A stretch of 64,000 bases of DNA from Candidatus Gastranaerophilales bacterium. Its GTDB lineage: Bacteria; Cyanobacteriota; Vampirovibrionia; Gastranaerophilales; Gastranaerophilaceae. Every line of letters starts with the position of its first letter. Position 1 is the first letter of the stretch. Both the position numbers and the translations under genes were made by a program. This document shows positions 50,765 through 58,857 of the stretch, piece after piece. A model generated the notes under the pieces. It did no database searches, was not told the DNA's origin, and saw only the letters and a list, made by a program, of their open reading frames with translations. The stretch covers positions 124,001-188,000 of the forward strand of contig CALVBU010000001.1 of NCBI GenBank assembly GCA_944325875.1, written 5' to 3'.

Positions 50765-53700
50765 TATCCCTCACTTTCGTTTTCTGAAGCACTTACTGTG
50801 GAATTATCAGAACTTTCATCCGCATTATTTGATACACCTTTGTTTCCAGTAACATCAATACTTACTTGTTCTACATTTGTTGACTTAGGAACCAAAGACT
50901 CCTCATCAGGATCCTCTAAAGGTATATAATGACTAGGATCAGTATCAAAATTAAATGTAATGCCATGTTTATCACACAAATATTGTGCTTGAGCTAAGCA
51001 TATCTGAGCACTTTCCTCTTTTCCTCTGAATCTAAGAACTTTATATAAATTATATTTAAATAACATTAATAAATATTCATTAGACCCATCTGCTTTTTCA
51101 AGCTGAATCAGAGAATTATTAACAATACCATAAGTTACTATATACTTTCCTTGAGCAAGATTCAATTCGCTCATAACATACCAAGCTACATATAATAAGT
51201 TAGACATACCATTTTCATTAGCTGTCTTAATTATTCTATATATGATTAAGGAAGCCTTCTGCAAAGATCCTAATTTTAAGTAACAATAACCAATCATTAA
51301 ATCAGCAAATAATTCAAACTGATATAACCCGCTACATTTTGCAAGCACTTTGGCTTCATAAATTTCTTCAGCAAAAACATTATAATCGTGCGTACATCTT
51401 GTAAAGGCCTCTAATATATGGAATATTGTTCCTGAAAATTTATCAACATTAGACACCATTGAATTATCATAATTAGGAGTTCTGCCTGCTAAGAAATCTT
51501 GCAGCGCAATAAAAATATCATAAGAATGCGGAACTTTGGTTAAATCAGTTCTCACAATATTTAAAAATTCCTGAACATTACCCTTCAATTGGAAAACATT
51601 GACAGCAGCCACATAACCTATTGTATTAATAACAATTGTTTCAAATTGCTCTACCGTCATATAATCAGGCTTTAACTTTTCTAAGTTTTCTTGATTTACA
51701 ACATTTAAAACTCTATAACCTAAATCAAGACAATCTTCCCAAGCACCAATATTGAATAAAATCTCAACGTGAACAAGGGTCATTAAGAAGAAATAATGAT
51801 TAAAATCCGTAGCTGCAGGATCAATTGAAGCATTCGGCATCATCGACAAAACTTTATGAGTCAATTCAAGTGCATGCATATAATTTCCTGCTAATAGACA
51901 ACCTTGAATCATTTTATTACATAACGCAATTATCTTATCAGTATCGGTAGTATGTTCCAAATGCGCAAGAGTTTCCTCAGCTATTGCAAATGTATTTTCC
52001 GGTACATAATCAAATAAATTATTTGAAATATTTTCATATAATTCAAGCTTATAATTATCAATATCTTCTTGAGCTTCCTCATCCGTATTCATATCCAAAA
52101 GTTTTAGAATACGTTCCGCACAATTCAAATAAGAATTAAAATCTCCAAGTGAAATATTGATTTTCGCAAGCTGTTCCCATTCTTTAAATTCTGCTTGATA
52201 ATCACCCATCAAACTATATAAATAAGCTTTTTCAGGAGACGGCATTGTAGGAATAAATACTTTTTCAAACAACACTCTTGCTACTTCCTTTAACATATCT
52301 TGAGAAAGCGTTTCAAGCAAATTTTCTCTCAATATATTATAGTTAGGGAAATACATACAATTATTATAGAAGTAAATATATCCCATTTTTGATAACTGAT
52401 CTATAACATCAGCCAAATTAGCAACATCAAGACTCTTTATAGTATTTTGATCAATTCTTGGGCCGAGCAATACGACTTCTGCTAAAAACTTAATCGCTTC
52501 AGGATAATCCTGCAATAGATTTAATCTTCTTTTTACTAATTTATTCAAGCTAGACGGAATAATAATAGTCTTTGGATTAACCAAATTTATTGCATCATCA
52601 GTAGCTTCAAATACACCAGATTCGATTAAATATTGGATTGCAATATCAAGGAAAAGAATACTTCCAAAAGAATACTTCGCAATACGCTGGAAGTAAAAAC
52701 TATCCATAATATTTCTATAATACTCTTTATTTTCCTCTATCATTTTTTCAAATGTAGTAGGTTTTAATGTAATTTCAGTATAATAATTTTTCGCTAACAG
52801 AAAATGTAAATCACGATGCAATGAAAAATCTTTATCATACTGAATTAAATAGCTAATATCAAGTTTTTCAAAAGAATCAAATAAATATTTCAATACATCA
52901 TAAGAGCTTGCATCCATTTTATCGAAATTTTCGATAAAAATTAAAGTATTAGGAATTGCCTGCAATAATGTCATAAAAATATCAAAATACGTATATCTTG
53001 TATCTCTGGATTCATCGATATTTCGTTCATTCAATGTTACCAAATCTTTTATTAATCCATTTGTATCAATAGATTTAAACATTGAAAAATCATTTTCAGA
53101 AAACAATTTCTGAGAAACTGTATATTCAAAAATTGCAGACACTAAGTCTCTAAAGAAAGAATATGGAGAATATTTCATCTCATCATAACAAGTTACAGTA
53201 ATAATATTCTTATACAAATGTAAATCTGCAATTGTAGTCACCAACTTCAAAGAATATGGAACATACAAAGGAGCAGTTCTTATTGCCAATATACCTTTTG
53301 GAACTGTTTGAAGTCGGTTGATTACATGATAAAAGACATCTATATTCTCTGTTCTGATAAAATCACAAGTAATCTCATTAAAATTAATTGTTTCAATATC
53401 ATAGATAGAATCCGGATCGTATGGCTTTTCCATCTTACTTAGGGCTTCGCCATCCAACTTATCTTGTTCTACCAGCAAATTCTGAACGAAATTAGGAACT
53501 TCAATTTCTTCATCTTTTTCATCAAGTTCATCATAATTGATAATAATTAATTTAGATACATCAGCCTCATAAAAAGTTACCATCTGACCTTTCACCATGA
53601 CAGAATTTAATGGTGAAAACTTAAATTCAGAACCTATTGCATCATTAATATTATTATCAACAATAACTTGGAAAGAATTCATTAACTTAGAACGTTCATC

Positions 53701-54336
53701 GGTACTTTGGTTAACCATACTGATATTAAAACCTGAATTAATATCATATGGATCATCTTGAACTGTTCTTTTCATCAAAAACATATTACATCTGACTGAA
53801 GCATTCTTCTTGTTCGTCAAACGGTAATTCATTTTTGTGATTTCAGTTAATATCTGAATCGCAGTATTCATTGCAGTATTGGCAGAACTATTGAATGTAT
53901 AATCTTTGTAAAAACGTATCATATAGGTATTACCAATAATCTGACGCCTTACACCAGCTTCTTTCGCAATATCAGCAACAATCTTATCCAAATTCGCTTT
54001 AAACTTATTTAAAAGTTTTGCGGAACCAAGCAAAACTTTCATTTCACTCATATTAGGAAATTCAATAGTTAACGCAGTAAAATTATCAGTATTTGACTCA
54101 TTTAAAATAACACTCTGCTCAGTACTAAAACCACATTTTTTACACTTTTTATCACCGGTAAGGTTAATTTTTCCACACTTATTACACTTACCGATAATGA
54201 CATATCCGCACTTTTTACAAGTATTACCTTTATTTATTGTTTTACAAACAGGGCAGACGACTTTCAGAACCTTTTTACAGTTCGGACACACAATGGTCTT
54301 ATCATCTATTTCTAACCCACATTTTGGACATTCCAT
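50764..54336 (-). CDS. Zinc-ribbon / degenerate cyclase-like / AAA-like / TPR protein
   Basis: 1190 residues. Residues 3-68 contain six CxxC pairs, making three zinc ribbons. FTALTIEFPNMSEMKVLL (about 85-105) and the following 180 residues look like a degenerate class III cyclase domain. An ATPase-like region follows: the usual P-loop position reads VPKGILAIRTAPLYVPYSL without GKT/S, while NTLIFIENFDKMDASS resembles Walker B. From about 700 the protein is an alpha-solenoid of TPR-like repeats, ending in an acidic Ser/Asn tail. Such layouts occur in STAND-type signalling proteins; here the cyclase and P-loop appear inactive, suggesting a scaffold. Translationally coupled to glgA. Confidence 0.8.
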   Translation of the reverse strand: MECPKCGLEIDDKTIVCPNCKKVLKVVCPVCKTINKGNTCKKCGYVIIGKCNKCGKINLTGDKKCKKCGFSTEQSVILNESNTDNFTALTIEFPNMSEMKVLLGSAKLLNKFKANLDKIVADIAKEAGVRRQIIGNTYMIRFYKDYTFNSSANTAMNTAIQILTEITKMNYRLTNKKNASVRCNMFLMKRTVQDDPYDINSGFNISMVNQSTDERSKLMNSFQVIVDNNINDAIGSEFKFSPLNSVMVKGQMVTFYEADVSKLIIINYDELDEKDEEIEVPNFVQNLLVEQDKLDGEALSKMEKPYDPDSIYDIETINFNEITCDFIRTENIDVFYHVINRLQTVPKGILAIRTAPLYVPYSLKLVTTIADLHLYKNIITVTCYDEMKYSPYSFFRDLVSAIFEYTVSQKLFSENDFSMFKSIDTNGLIKDLVTLNERNIDESRDTRYTYFDIFMTLLQAIPNTLIFIENFDKMDASSYDVLKYLFDSFEKLDISYLIQYDKDFSLHRDLHFLLAKNYYTEITLKPTTFEKMIEENKEYYRNIMDSFYFQRIAKYSFGSILFLDIAIQYLIESGVFEATDDAINLVNPKTIIIPSSLNKLVKRRLNLLQDYPEAIKFLAEVVLLGPRIDQNTIKSLDVANLADVIDQLSKMGYIYFYNNCMYFPNYNILRENLLETLSQDMLKEVARVLFEKVFIPTMPSPEKAYLYSLMGDYQAEFKEWEQLAKINISLGDFNSYLNCAERILKLLDMNTDEEAQEDIDNYKLELYENISNNLFDYVPENTFAIAEETLAHLEHTTDTDKIIALCNKMIQGCLLAGNYMHALELTHKVLSMMPNASIDPAATDFNHYFFLMTLVHVEILFNIGAWEDCLDLGYRVLNVVNQENLEKLKPDYMTVEQFETIVINTIGYVAAVNVFQLKGNVQEFLNIVRTDLTKVPHSYDIFIALQDFLAGRTPNYDNSMVSNVDKFSGTIFHILEAFTRCTHDYNVFAEEIYEAKVLAKCSGLYQFELFADLMIGYCYLKLGSLQKASLIIYRIIKTANENGMSNLLYVAWYVMSELNLAQGKYIVTYGIVNNSLIQLEKADGSNEYLLMLFKYNLYKVLRFRGKEESAQICLAQAQYLCDKHGITFNFDTDPSHYIPLEDPDEESLVPKSTNVEQVSIDVTGNKGVSNNADESSDNSTVSASENESEG

Positions 54337-54371
54337 AACTCAAATATACCACGTTGATATTACTGTGACAA
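54337..54371 (-). promoter_or_regulatory. Promoter giving a leaderless mRNA for the 1190-residue protein
   Basis: Minus strand TTGTCA (54366-54371), exactly 17 bp, TATATT (54343-54348), then TGAGTT and ATG 54336. No Shine-Dalgarno. Confidence 0.75.
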
Positions 54372-54423
54372 ATCGTTACACTTTATTAATATTGGGGCAC
54401 TGCATATACAGTGCCCTACAAAT

Positions 54424-55593
54424 TTATTGATAAGAAATTCCAGCCTCTTTCATTCTTCTGATACATTCTTTTATTGTATCAACATCTTTTGTCAAAGCGA
54501 CACGGAAATATCCTTCGCCATAAGAACCATAACCGTTTCCAGGTGGAACAACCACATGAGCCTTTTCTAACATTACAGTTACAAATTCTTCAGACGTCAT
54601 ACCCTTTGGTACAGGAAGCCATAAATAGAATGTTGCCTTGGAAGGTTTTAATTTCCAGCCTAATTCTCCAAAGCCTTTTTCTGCCGCATCTCTTCTTTCT
54701 TGATACATTTTATTCAAATCTTCAATATATTTTTTATCTACTGTAAAAGCAGCAGCCGCAGCTTGTTGAATAGCTTTAAAAGTACCACTATCAATATTAT
54801 TTTTAATAGTACCAAGAGCTTTGACAGCATCAGCATTTCCACAAACAAAACCAACACGCCATCCTGTCATATTGTATGATTTTGAGTGAGAATAAAATTC
54901 GATTGCAACATCCTTACCACCTTCAACTTGTAAAACAGAAGGTGCTTTATAACCATCATAAGTCATTTCAGAATATGCCATATCTGAACAAAGAAGGATA
55001 TCGTATTTTTTACAAAAATCAACAGCTTTTTTGAAAAATTCCAAATCTGCAACAGCTCCGGTTGGGTTGTTAGGATAATTCAAAAACATAATCTTTGATT
55101 TCTTAGCAATATCTTCTGGAATTTTATCAAAATCAGGAAGATAACCATTTTCTTCCAATAAAGGCATTTGATAAGGAGTACCACCTGCAAATATTGTAGC
55201 ATTGTGATATACAGGATAACCTGGATCAGGAACTAATGTATAATCACCTTTATCAACAAAAGCAAAGAAGATATGAGCAATTGCTTCTTTAGAACCTATA
55301 TTACAAAGCATTTCTTTATCAGCATCAAGCTCAACACCAAAACGTTCTTTCATCCAAGCACAAGCAGCTTCTCTGAATTGTGCAGTACCATTATAAGGCG
55401 GATAATCATGATTTTTAGGATCATCAATAGCCTTATGCATTTCTTGAACTACAGGAGGCAATGTTGGAGTATCAGGATCTCCGATACCTAAACTAATAAT
55501 ATCAATTCCTTTAGCTTTTGCTTCTGCAATTTTTCTATCAATTTCCGCAAACAAATATGGCGGAATTTTTTCCAAACGTTCGGATACTTTCAT
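54424..55593 (-). CDS. dapL: LL-diaminopimelate aminotransferase
   Basis: 389 residues, fold-type I PLP aminotransferase. PPYLFAEIDRKIAEAKAKGIDII and LGIGDPDTPT at the N-terminus, FLNYPNNPTGAVA (about 172-184) and the PLP lysine in SHSKSYNMTGWRVGF (about 236). These features match the DapL2-type LL-DAP aminotransferases, which convert tetrahydrodipicolinate to LL-diaminopimelate for lysine and peptidoglycan. GGAGAAGCT precedes ATG. Another class I aminotransferase is the alternative. Confidence 0.9.
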   Translation of the reverse strand: MKVSERLEKIPPYLFAEIDRKIAEAKAKGIDIISLGIGDPDTPTLPPVVQEMHKAIDDPKNHDYPPYNGTAQFREAACAWMKERFGVELDADKEMLCNIGSKEAIAHIFFAFVDKGDYTLVPDPGYPVYHNATIFAGGTPYQMPLLEENGYLPDFDKIPEDIAKKSKIMFLNYPNNPTGAVADLEFFKKAVDFCKKYDILLCSDMAYSEMTYDGYKAPSVLQVEGGKDVAIEFYSHSKSYNMTGWRVGFVCGNADAVKALGTIKNNIDSGTFKAIQQAAAAAFTVDKKYIEDLNKMYQERRDAAEKGFGELGWKLKPSKATFYLWLPVPKGMTSEEFVTVMLEKAHVVVPPGNGYGSYGEGYFRVALTKDVDTIKECIRRMKEAGISYQ

Positions 55594-55660
55594 AGCTTCT
55601 CCTTCTTAATATTTTTCCACTCGATTAATTTTATGTTATCATAAATATAAGGGAAAAACA

Positions 55661-56728
55661 ATGAGTATAATTACAGACGACGATAAATCACCGAGACGAA
55701 TTGACATAAATCAGAAAAATCCAAATACTAAAGCTGAAAAGATTGATTACGACAGAAATTTTGAAAATTCAATCCGACCAAAAAGCTTTGATACTTATAT
55801 CGGTCAATCTGCACTAAAAGAAACTCTAAAAATAACAATAGCAGCCGCAAAGAAGCGTGAAAAGCCATTGGATCATCTTTTATTTTACGGTCCTCCAGGG
55901 CTTGGAAAAACAACACTTGCAGGTGTAATTGCAGAACAAATGGGCGTTGAAATAAAAATCACATCAGCACCTGCCCTTGAAAGACCTCGTGATATAATAG
56001 GAATTTTAATGTCTTTAAAAGGTGGGGAAATTCTATTTATCGATGAAATCCACAGACTTAACAAAGTTGCTGAAGAAATTCTATATCCTGCAATGGAAGA
56101 TTTTTTCCTTGATATGACAACTGGTAAAAGTCAAACCGTAAAAACGTTAAGAGTTCCATTACCTAAATTTACTCTAATCGGAGCTACTACAAAAGCCGGA
56201 GAACTCTCTGGACCACTTAGAGACCGTTTTGGAATAATTCACAGACTGGAATTCTATACAGAAGAAGAACTTTCGCAAGTAATCAAAAGAACAGCAGGAC
56301 TTTTAGAAATTGAAATTTCTGATGATGGAGCCCTAGCAATTGCAAGAAGATCAAGAGGAACTCCAAGAATTGCAAACAGGCTTATAAAAAGAGTAAGCGA
56401 TTACGCATTAGTGAAAGCTGACGGAAAAATCAATGAGAATATCGCAAACCAGGCTTTAGATACCTTAAAAATAGATGAATATGGACTTGATACAACAGAC
56501 AGAAGCCTGCTAAAAATGATTATTGAAAAATACGACGGAGGCCCTGTAGGAATAGAGACTCTTGCTGCAGCATTAGGAGAAGATGTAAGAACCTTAGAAG
56601 ATGTTTGTGAGCCGTTCCTACTGCAAGCAGGGTTATTACAAAGAACGCCGAGAGGCAGAAAAGTTACCCCTGCGGCATTCAGACATCTTGGATATAAAAA
56701 TACAATAGAACAACAAAACCTTTTTTAG
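55661..56728 (+). CDS. ruvB: Holliday junction branch-migration helicase RuvB
   Basis: 355 residues. RuvB layout: [20 protein letters not shown], Walker [13 protein letters not shown], Walker [12 protein letters not shown], sensor 1 [18 protein letters not shown], and the C-terminal winged helix [19 protein letters not shown]. It drives branch migration with RuvA. AAGGGAAAAAC precedes ATG. Its final 35 codons are duplicated 1 kb downstream (57741-57848). The pseudopilin B gene ends 3 nt away in the opposite orientation. Confidence 0.98.
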   Translation: MSIITDDDKSPRRIDINQKNPNTKAEKIDYDRNFENSIRPKSFDTYIGQSALKETLKITIAAAKKREKPLDHLLFYGPPGLGKTTLAGVIAEQMGVEIKITSAPALERPRDIIGILMSLKGGEILFIDEIHRLNKVAEEILYPAMEDFFLDMTTGKSQTVKTLRVPLPKFTLIGATTKAGELSGPLRDRFGIIHRLEFYTEEELSQVIKRTAGLLEIEISDDGALAIARRSRGTPRIANRLIKRVSDYALVKADGKINENIANQALDTLKIDEYGLDTTDRSLLKMIIEKYDGGPVGIETLAAALGEDVRTLEDVCEPFLLQAGLLQRTPRGRKVTPAAFRHLGYKNTIEQQNLF

Positions 56729-56731
56729 TAA

Positions 56732-57439
56732 TTAATAAGCTACCTTAAATGGATAATCATCAGGTATCTTCCATCCGTTCGCCTGTATTAAAGCTGTACA
56801 ATAAGAAGTTCCTAAAACGGTTGCATCTTCAAATCTAACATCGTGATAACAGGCTTCTTTTAAAGACTCAATCTTTCCATCCCAATCATATTTCCATGGT
56901 TCAAAAGCTTTTTTATAATGATATTTCCATTTATCTGTATTAGAAGCTGGATAAAAATTAAAAGCAAAAACACAAATACCCAACACATTATCATCACCAC
57001 GTTTTAAGCATCTTTCAATATTTCCTGAATAAAAATACCAATTTCTGGAGTTTAAACCAGATGATTTGAGTGCACTTCCATCAGGAAAATATACTAATAG
57101 TCCACCACTTGAGACTGTTTCATATTTTACAACTTTCATATATGGACCAATATACTTTTTGAACCACTTTTCAATATCTGAAGAACCTTCAATAGCGTTC
57201 CCATCTTTATCAAATTGTGCACCCGACACATCTTCATACCAATAACTTTTATCCCCATAATCAACTTCTGCCATTTTTACGGCTTGATTAATTGCAGAAT
57301 AAAACTTCATTAATCTTGTTTCTACAACTCGATTATTATTTTTTTGTATTAATACAGGCAATGTCATTGCAGCTACAACACCTATTATACCTAATGTAAT
57401 TAGTACTTCAGCTAAGGTGAAAGCATTTCTCTTTTTCAT
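56732..57439 (-). CDS. Type IV pilin / pseudopilin-like protein B
   Basis: 235 residues. MKKRNAFTLAEVLITLGIIG is the prepilin leader, processing after Ala; the hydrophobic helix continues VVAAMTLPVLI. The first 70 residues are nearly identical to protein C (57854), while the middle differs and the tail CTALIQANGWKIPDDYPFKV is shared with A and C. It is probably a minor pseudopilin displayed by a type IV filament or type II secretion system. GGAGG 6 nt before ATG; the conserved leader element lies upstream. Confidence 0.93.
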   Translation of the reverse strand: MKKRNAFTLAEVLITLGIIGVVAAMTLPVLIQKNNNRVVETRLMKFYSAINQAVKMAEVDYGDKSYWYEDVSGAQFDKDGNAIEGSSDIEKWFKKYIGPYMKVVKYETVSSGGLLVYFPDGSALKSSGLNSRNWYFYSGNIERCLKRGDDNVLGICVFAFNFYPASNTDKWKYHYKKAFEPWKYDWDGKIESLKEACYHDVRFEDATVLGTSYCTALIQANGWKIPDDYPFKVAY

Positions 57440-57482
57440 AAGTCCTCCATATACTATTTTTCATTTTAACATTTTTCATACT

Positions 57483-57627
57483 AAAAATCACCGTGACACT
57501 TGGCACGGCTTACTTTTCAGCTTTTTCTCAATCGGAGGTCTAAGTCGAAAATGCTTATCCTAACTGTTAGTTGGTAGCCCCCCCCCCCGAAATTCTTTCT
57601 ATACGTATCTTTTGCATACATCCTCCT
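57483..57627 (-). promoter_or_regulatory. Conserved pseudopilin leader element, copy B
   Basis: Same block order as copy A: AAGGAGG, mini-ORF with G11, hairpin after the stop (CCAACT/AGTT), CGACTTAGACCTCCGA, then GTAAGCCGTGCCAAGTGTCA leading into CGGTGATTTTT. CCTCC can pair with the GGAGG before pseudopilin B. Confidence 0.87.
57567..57617 (-). CDS. Leader mini-ORF B (16 residues)
   Basis: ATG 57617 after AAAGGAGG encodes MQKIRIERISGGGATN, stop TAA at 57567. The G11 run is at 57578-57588. Compared with copies A and C, changes fall in residues 3-5 and 16 only. Confidence 0.6.
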   Translation of the reverse strand: MQKIRIERISGGGATN

Positions 57628-57648
57628 TTAGCATAATTATTTATTTAT

Positions 57649-57677
57649 ATTTTAACACATTTATTAAGATATTTCAA
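57649..57677 (-). promoter_or_regulatory. Promoter of pseudopilin B leader
   Basis: Minus strand TTGAAA (57672-57677), 17-bp spacer, TAAAAT (57649-57654). Confidence 0.7.
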
Positions 57678-57740
57678 ATCAAGCTTTAGTTGGATAAAAA
57701 ATTAATAAATATGAGATTGACAGAATCAATAAAATCCCTA

Positions 57741-57848
57741 TTCCAAGCAGGGCTATTGCAAAAAACACAAAGGGGCAGAAAAGTTACCCCTGCGGCATTC
57801 AGACATCTTGGTTATAAAAATGCAATAGAACAACAAAACATTTTTTAG
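57741..57848 (+). pseudogene. Duplicated 3' end of ruvB
   Basis: This reads [20 protein letters not shown], then RHLGYKNAIEQQNIF and a stop, matching the last 35 codons of ruvB (56621-56728) with few substitutions. It stands in the same position relative to pseudopilin C as the real ruvB does to pseudopilin B. It has no start, so it is the footprint of a tandem duplication covering the ruvB tail, pseudopilin and leader. Confidence 0.92.
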
Positions 57849-57853
57849 CATAT

Positions 57854-58543
57854 TTATTTATAATATACTTTGAATGGATATTCATCAGGAATTTTCCAGC
57901 CATTATATTGTATCCACTTTGTACAGTAAGCGTGCCACAAATTAGAACTGGAAGGATTATTAAGGCAACCATAAGTTGGATCATTTTTCAAAGTTTCGAC
58001 ATTTCCATCCCAACCAGGAGCATAAGGCTCAAAATTCCAACCGTCATTTGTTGATGAAACTTTGGGATTGAAATAAAATACAAAAGCGCATTTACCAACA
58101 TATTCAGGATAACTACCATTACCGATTTTATTACAACGATCCGGATCTCCTACAAAAAATATCCAGTCCCTACCGTTATTTGTTGCTGAACGTAAAGCTC
58201 CACCATCCGAAAAATATAAAGTAACCCTACCATCAGTAGATACATCAGTCTTTATAACTTTCATATATGGGATTATGTACTTATTAAGCCAAGCTAAACG
58301 CTTAGATTCACCATTGGCATCAACCCCGCTTAAATCTTCAAACCAAAAACTTCTATCCCCATAATCAGCTTCCGCCAATTTTATAGCCTGGTTTATTGCA
58401 GAATAAAACTTCATTAACCGCGTTTCTACAATTCGATTATTATTCTTTTGTATTAATACAGGCAATGTCATTGCAGCTACAACACCTATTATACCTAATG
58501 TTATCAATACTTCTGCCAATGTGAAAGCATTTCTCTTTTTCAT
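57854..58543 (-). CDS. Type IV pilin / pseudopilin-like protein C
   Basis: 229 residues, tandem paralogue of protein B. Leader MKKRNAFTLAEVLITLGIIG, helix VVAAMTLPVLI, then a domain that diverges from B after residue about 60. Cysteines occur near residues 134, 149 and 190, and the tail WIQYNGWKIPDEYPFKVYYK is conserved. GGAGG precedes ATG and the conserved leader lies upstream. Likely the same fibre or secretion role as B, with a different exposed surface. Confidence 0.93.
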   Translation of the reverse strand: MKKRNAFTLAEVLITLGIIGVVAAMTLPVLIQKNNNRIVETRLMKFYSAINQAIKLAEADYGDRSFWFEDLSGVDANGESKRLAWLNKYIIPYMKVIKTDVSTDGRVTLYFSDGGALRSATNNGRDWIFFVGDPDRCNKIGNGSYPEYVGKCAFVFYFNPKVSSTNDGWNFEPYAPGWDGNVETLKNDPTYGCLNNPSSSNLWHAYCTKWIQYNGWKIPDEYPFKVYYK

Positions 58544-58590
58544 TTTTCCTCCGTTTATATGCTATTTTTTATTTTAACATTTTCAACACC

Positions 58591-58735
58591 AAAAATCACC
58601 GTGACACTTGGCACGGCTTACTTTTCAGCTTTTTCGCAATCGGAGGTCTAAGTCGGAAATGCTTATTCCAACTGTTAGTTGGTAGCCCCCCCCCCCGAAA
58701 TTCTTTCTATACTTACATTTTGCATACATACTCCT
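58591..58735 (-). promoter_or_regulatory. Conserved pseudopilin leader element, copy C
   Basis: Third copy, closest to B. The hairpin after the mini-ORF stop is CCAACT/AGTTGG; the box ACCTCCGA and hairpin CCGTG/CACGG are unchanged. CCTCCG is complementary to CGGAGG at the pseudopilin C ribosome binding site. Confidence 0.88.
58675..58725 (-). CDS. Leader mini-ORF C (16 residues)
   Basis: ATG 58725 after AAAGGAG encodes MQNVSIERISGGGATN, stop TAA at 58675. The G11 run is at 58686-58696. Loss of one G would read on for 26 more codons in this copy only. Confidence 0.6.
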   Translation of the reverse strand: MQNVSIERISGGGATN

Positions 58736-58756
58736 TTTGTGTTTTGTTTTATTTAC

Positions 58757-58785
58757 ATTTTAACACACTTATAATAATTTCACAA
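58757..58785 (-). promoter_or_regulatory. Promoter of pseudopilin C leader
   Basis: Minus strand TTGTGA (58780-58785), 17-bp spacer, TAAAAT (58757-58762). The transcription start would be about 25 nt before the mini-ORF. Confidence 0.7.
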
Positions 58786-58857
58786 TGCATAATTAGTAGC
58801 AGTATATATCCTCAGGACTTTTTGTTTATGTTAAAGTTAGGCAAAAGGAGATATGTT

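Noticed and set aside
58600-58725. Extended reading frame through the G11 tract of leader C if one G is lost (about 42 codons)
   Set aside because: The same frame hits stops right after the tract in copies A and B, so the extension is not conserved; the block conservation fits RNA structure better.
58720-58857. Longer N-terminus for the YibE/F protein
   Set aside because: The SD and signal peptide mark ATG 58858 as the start.
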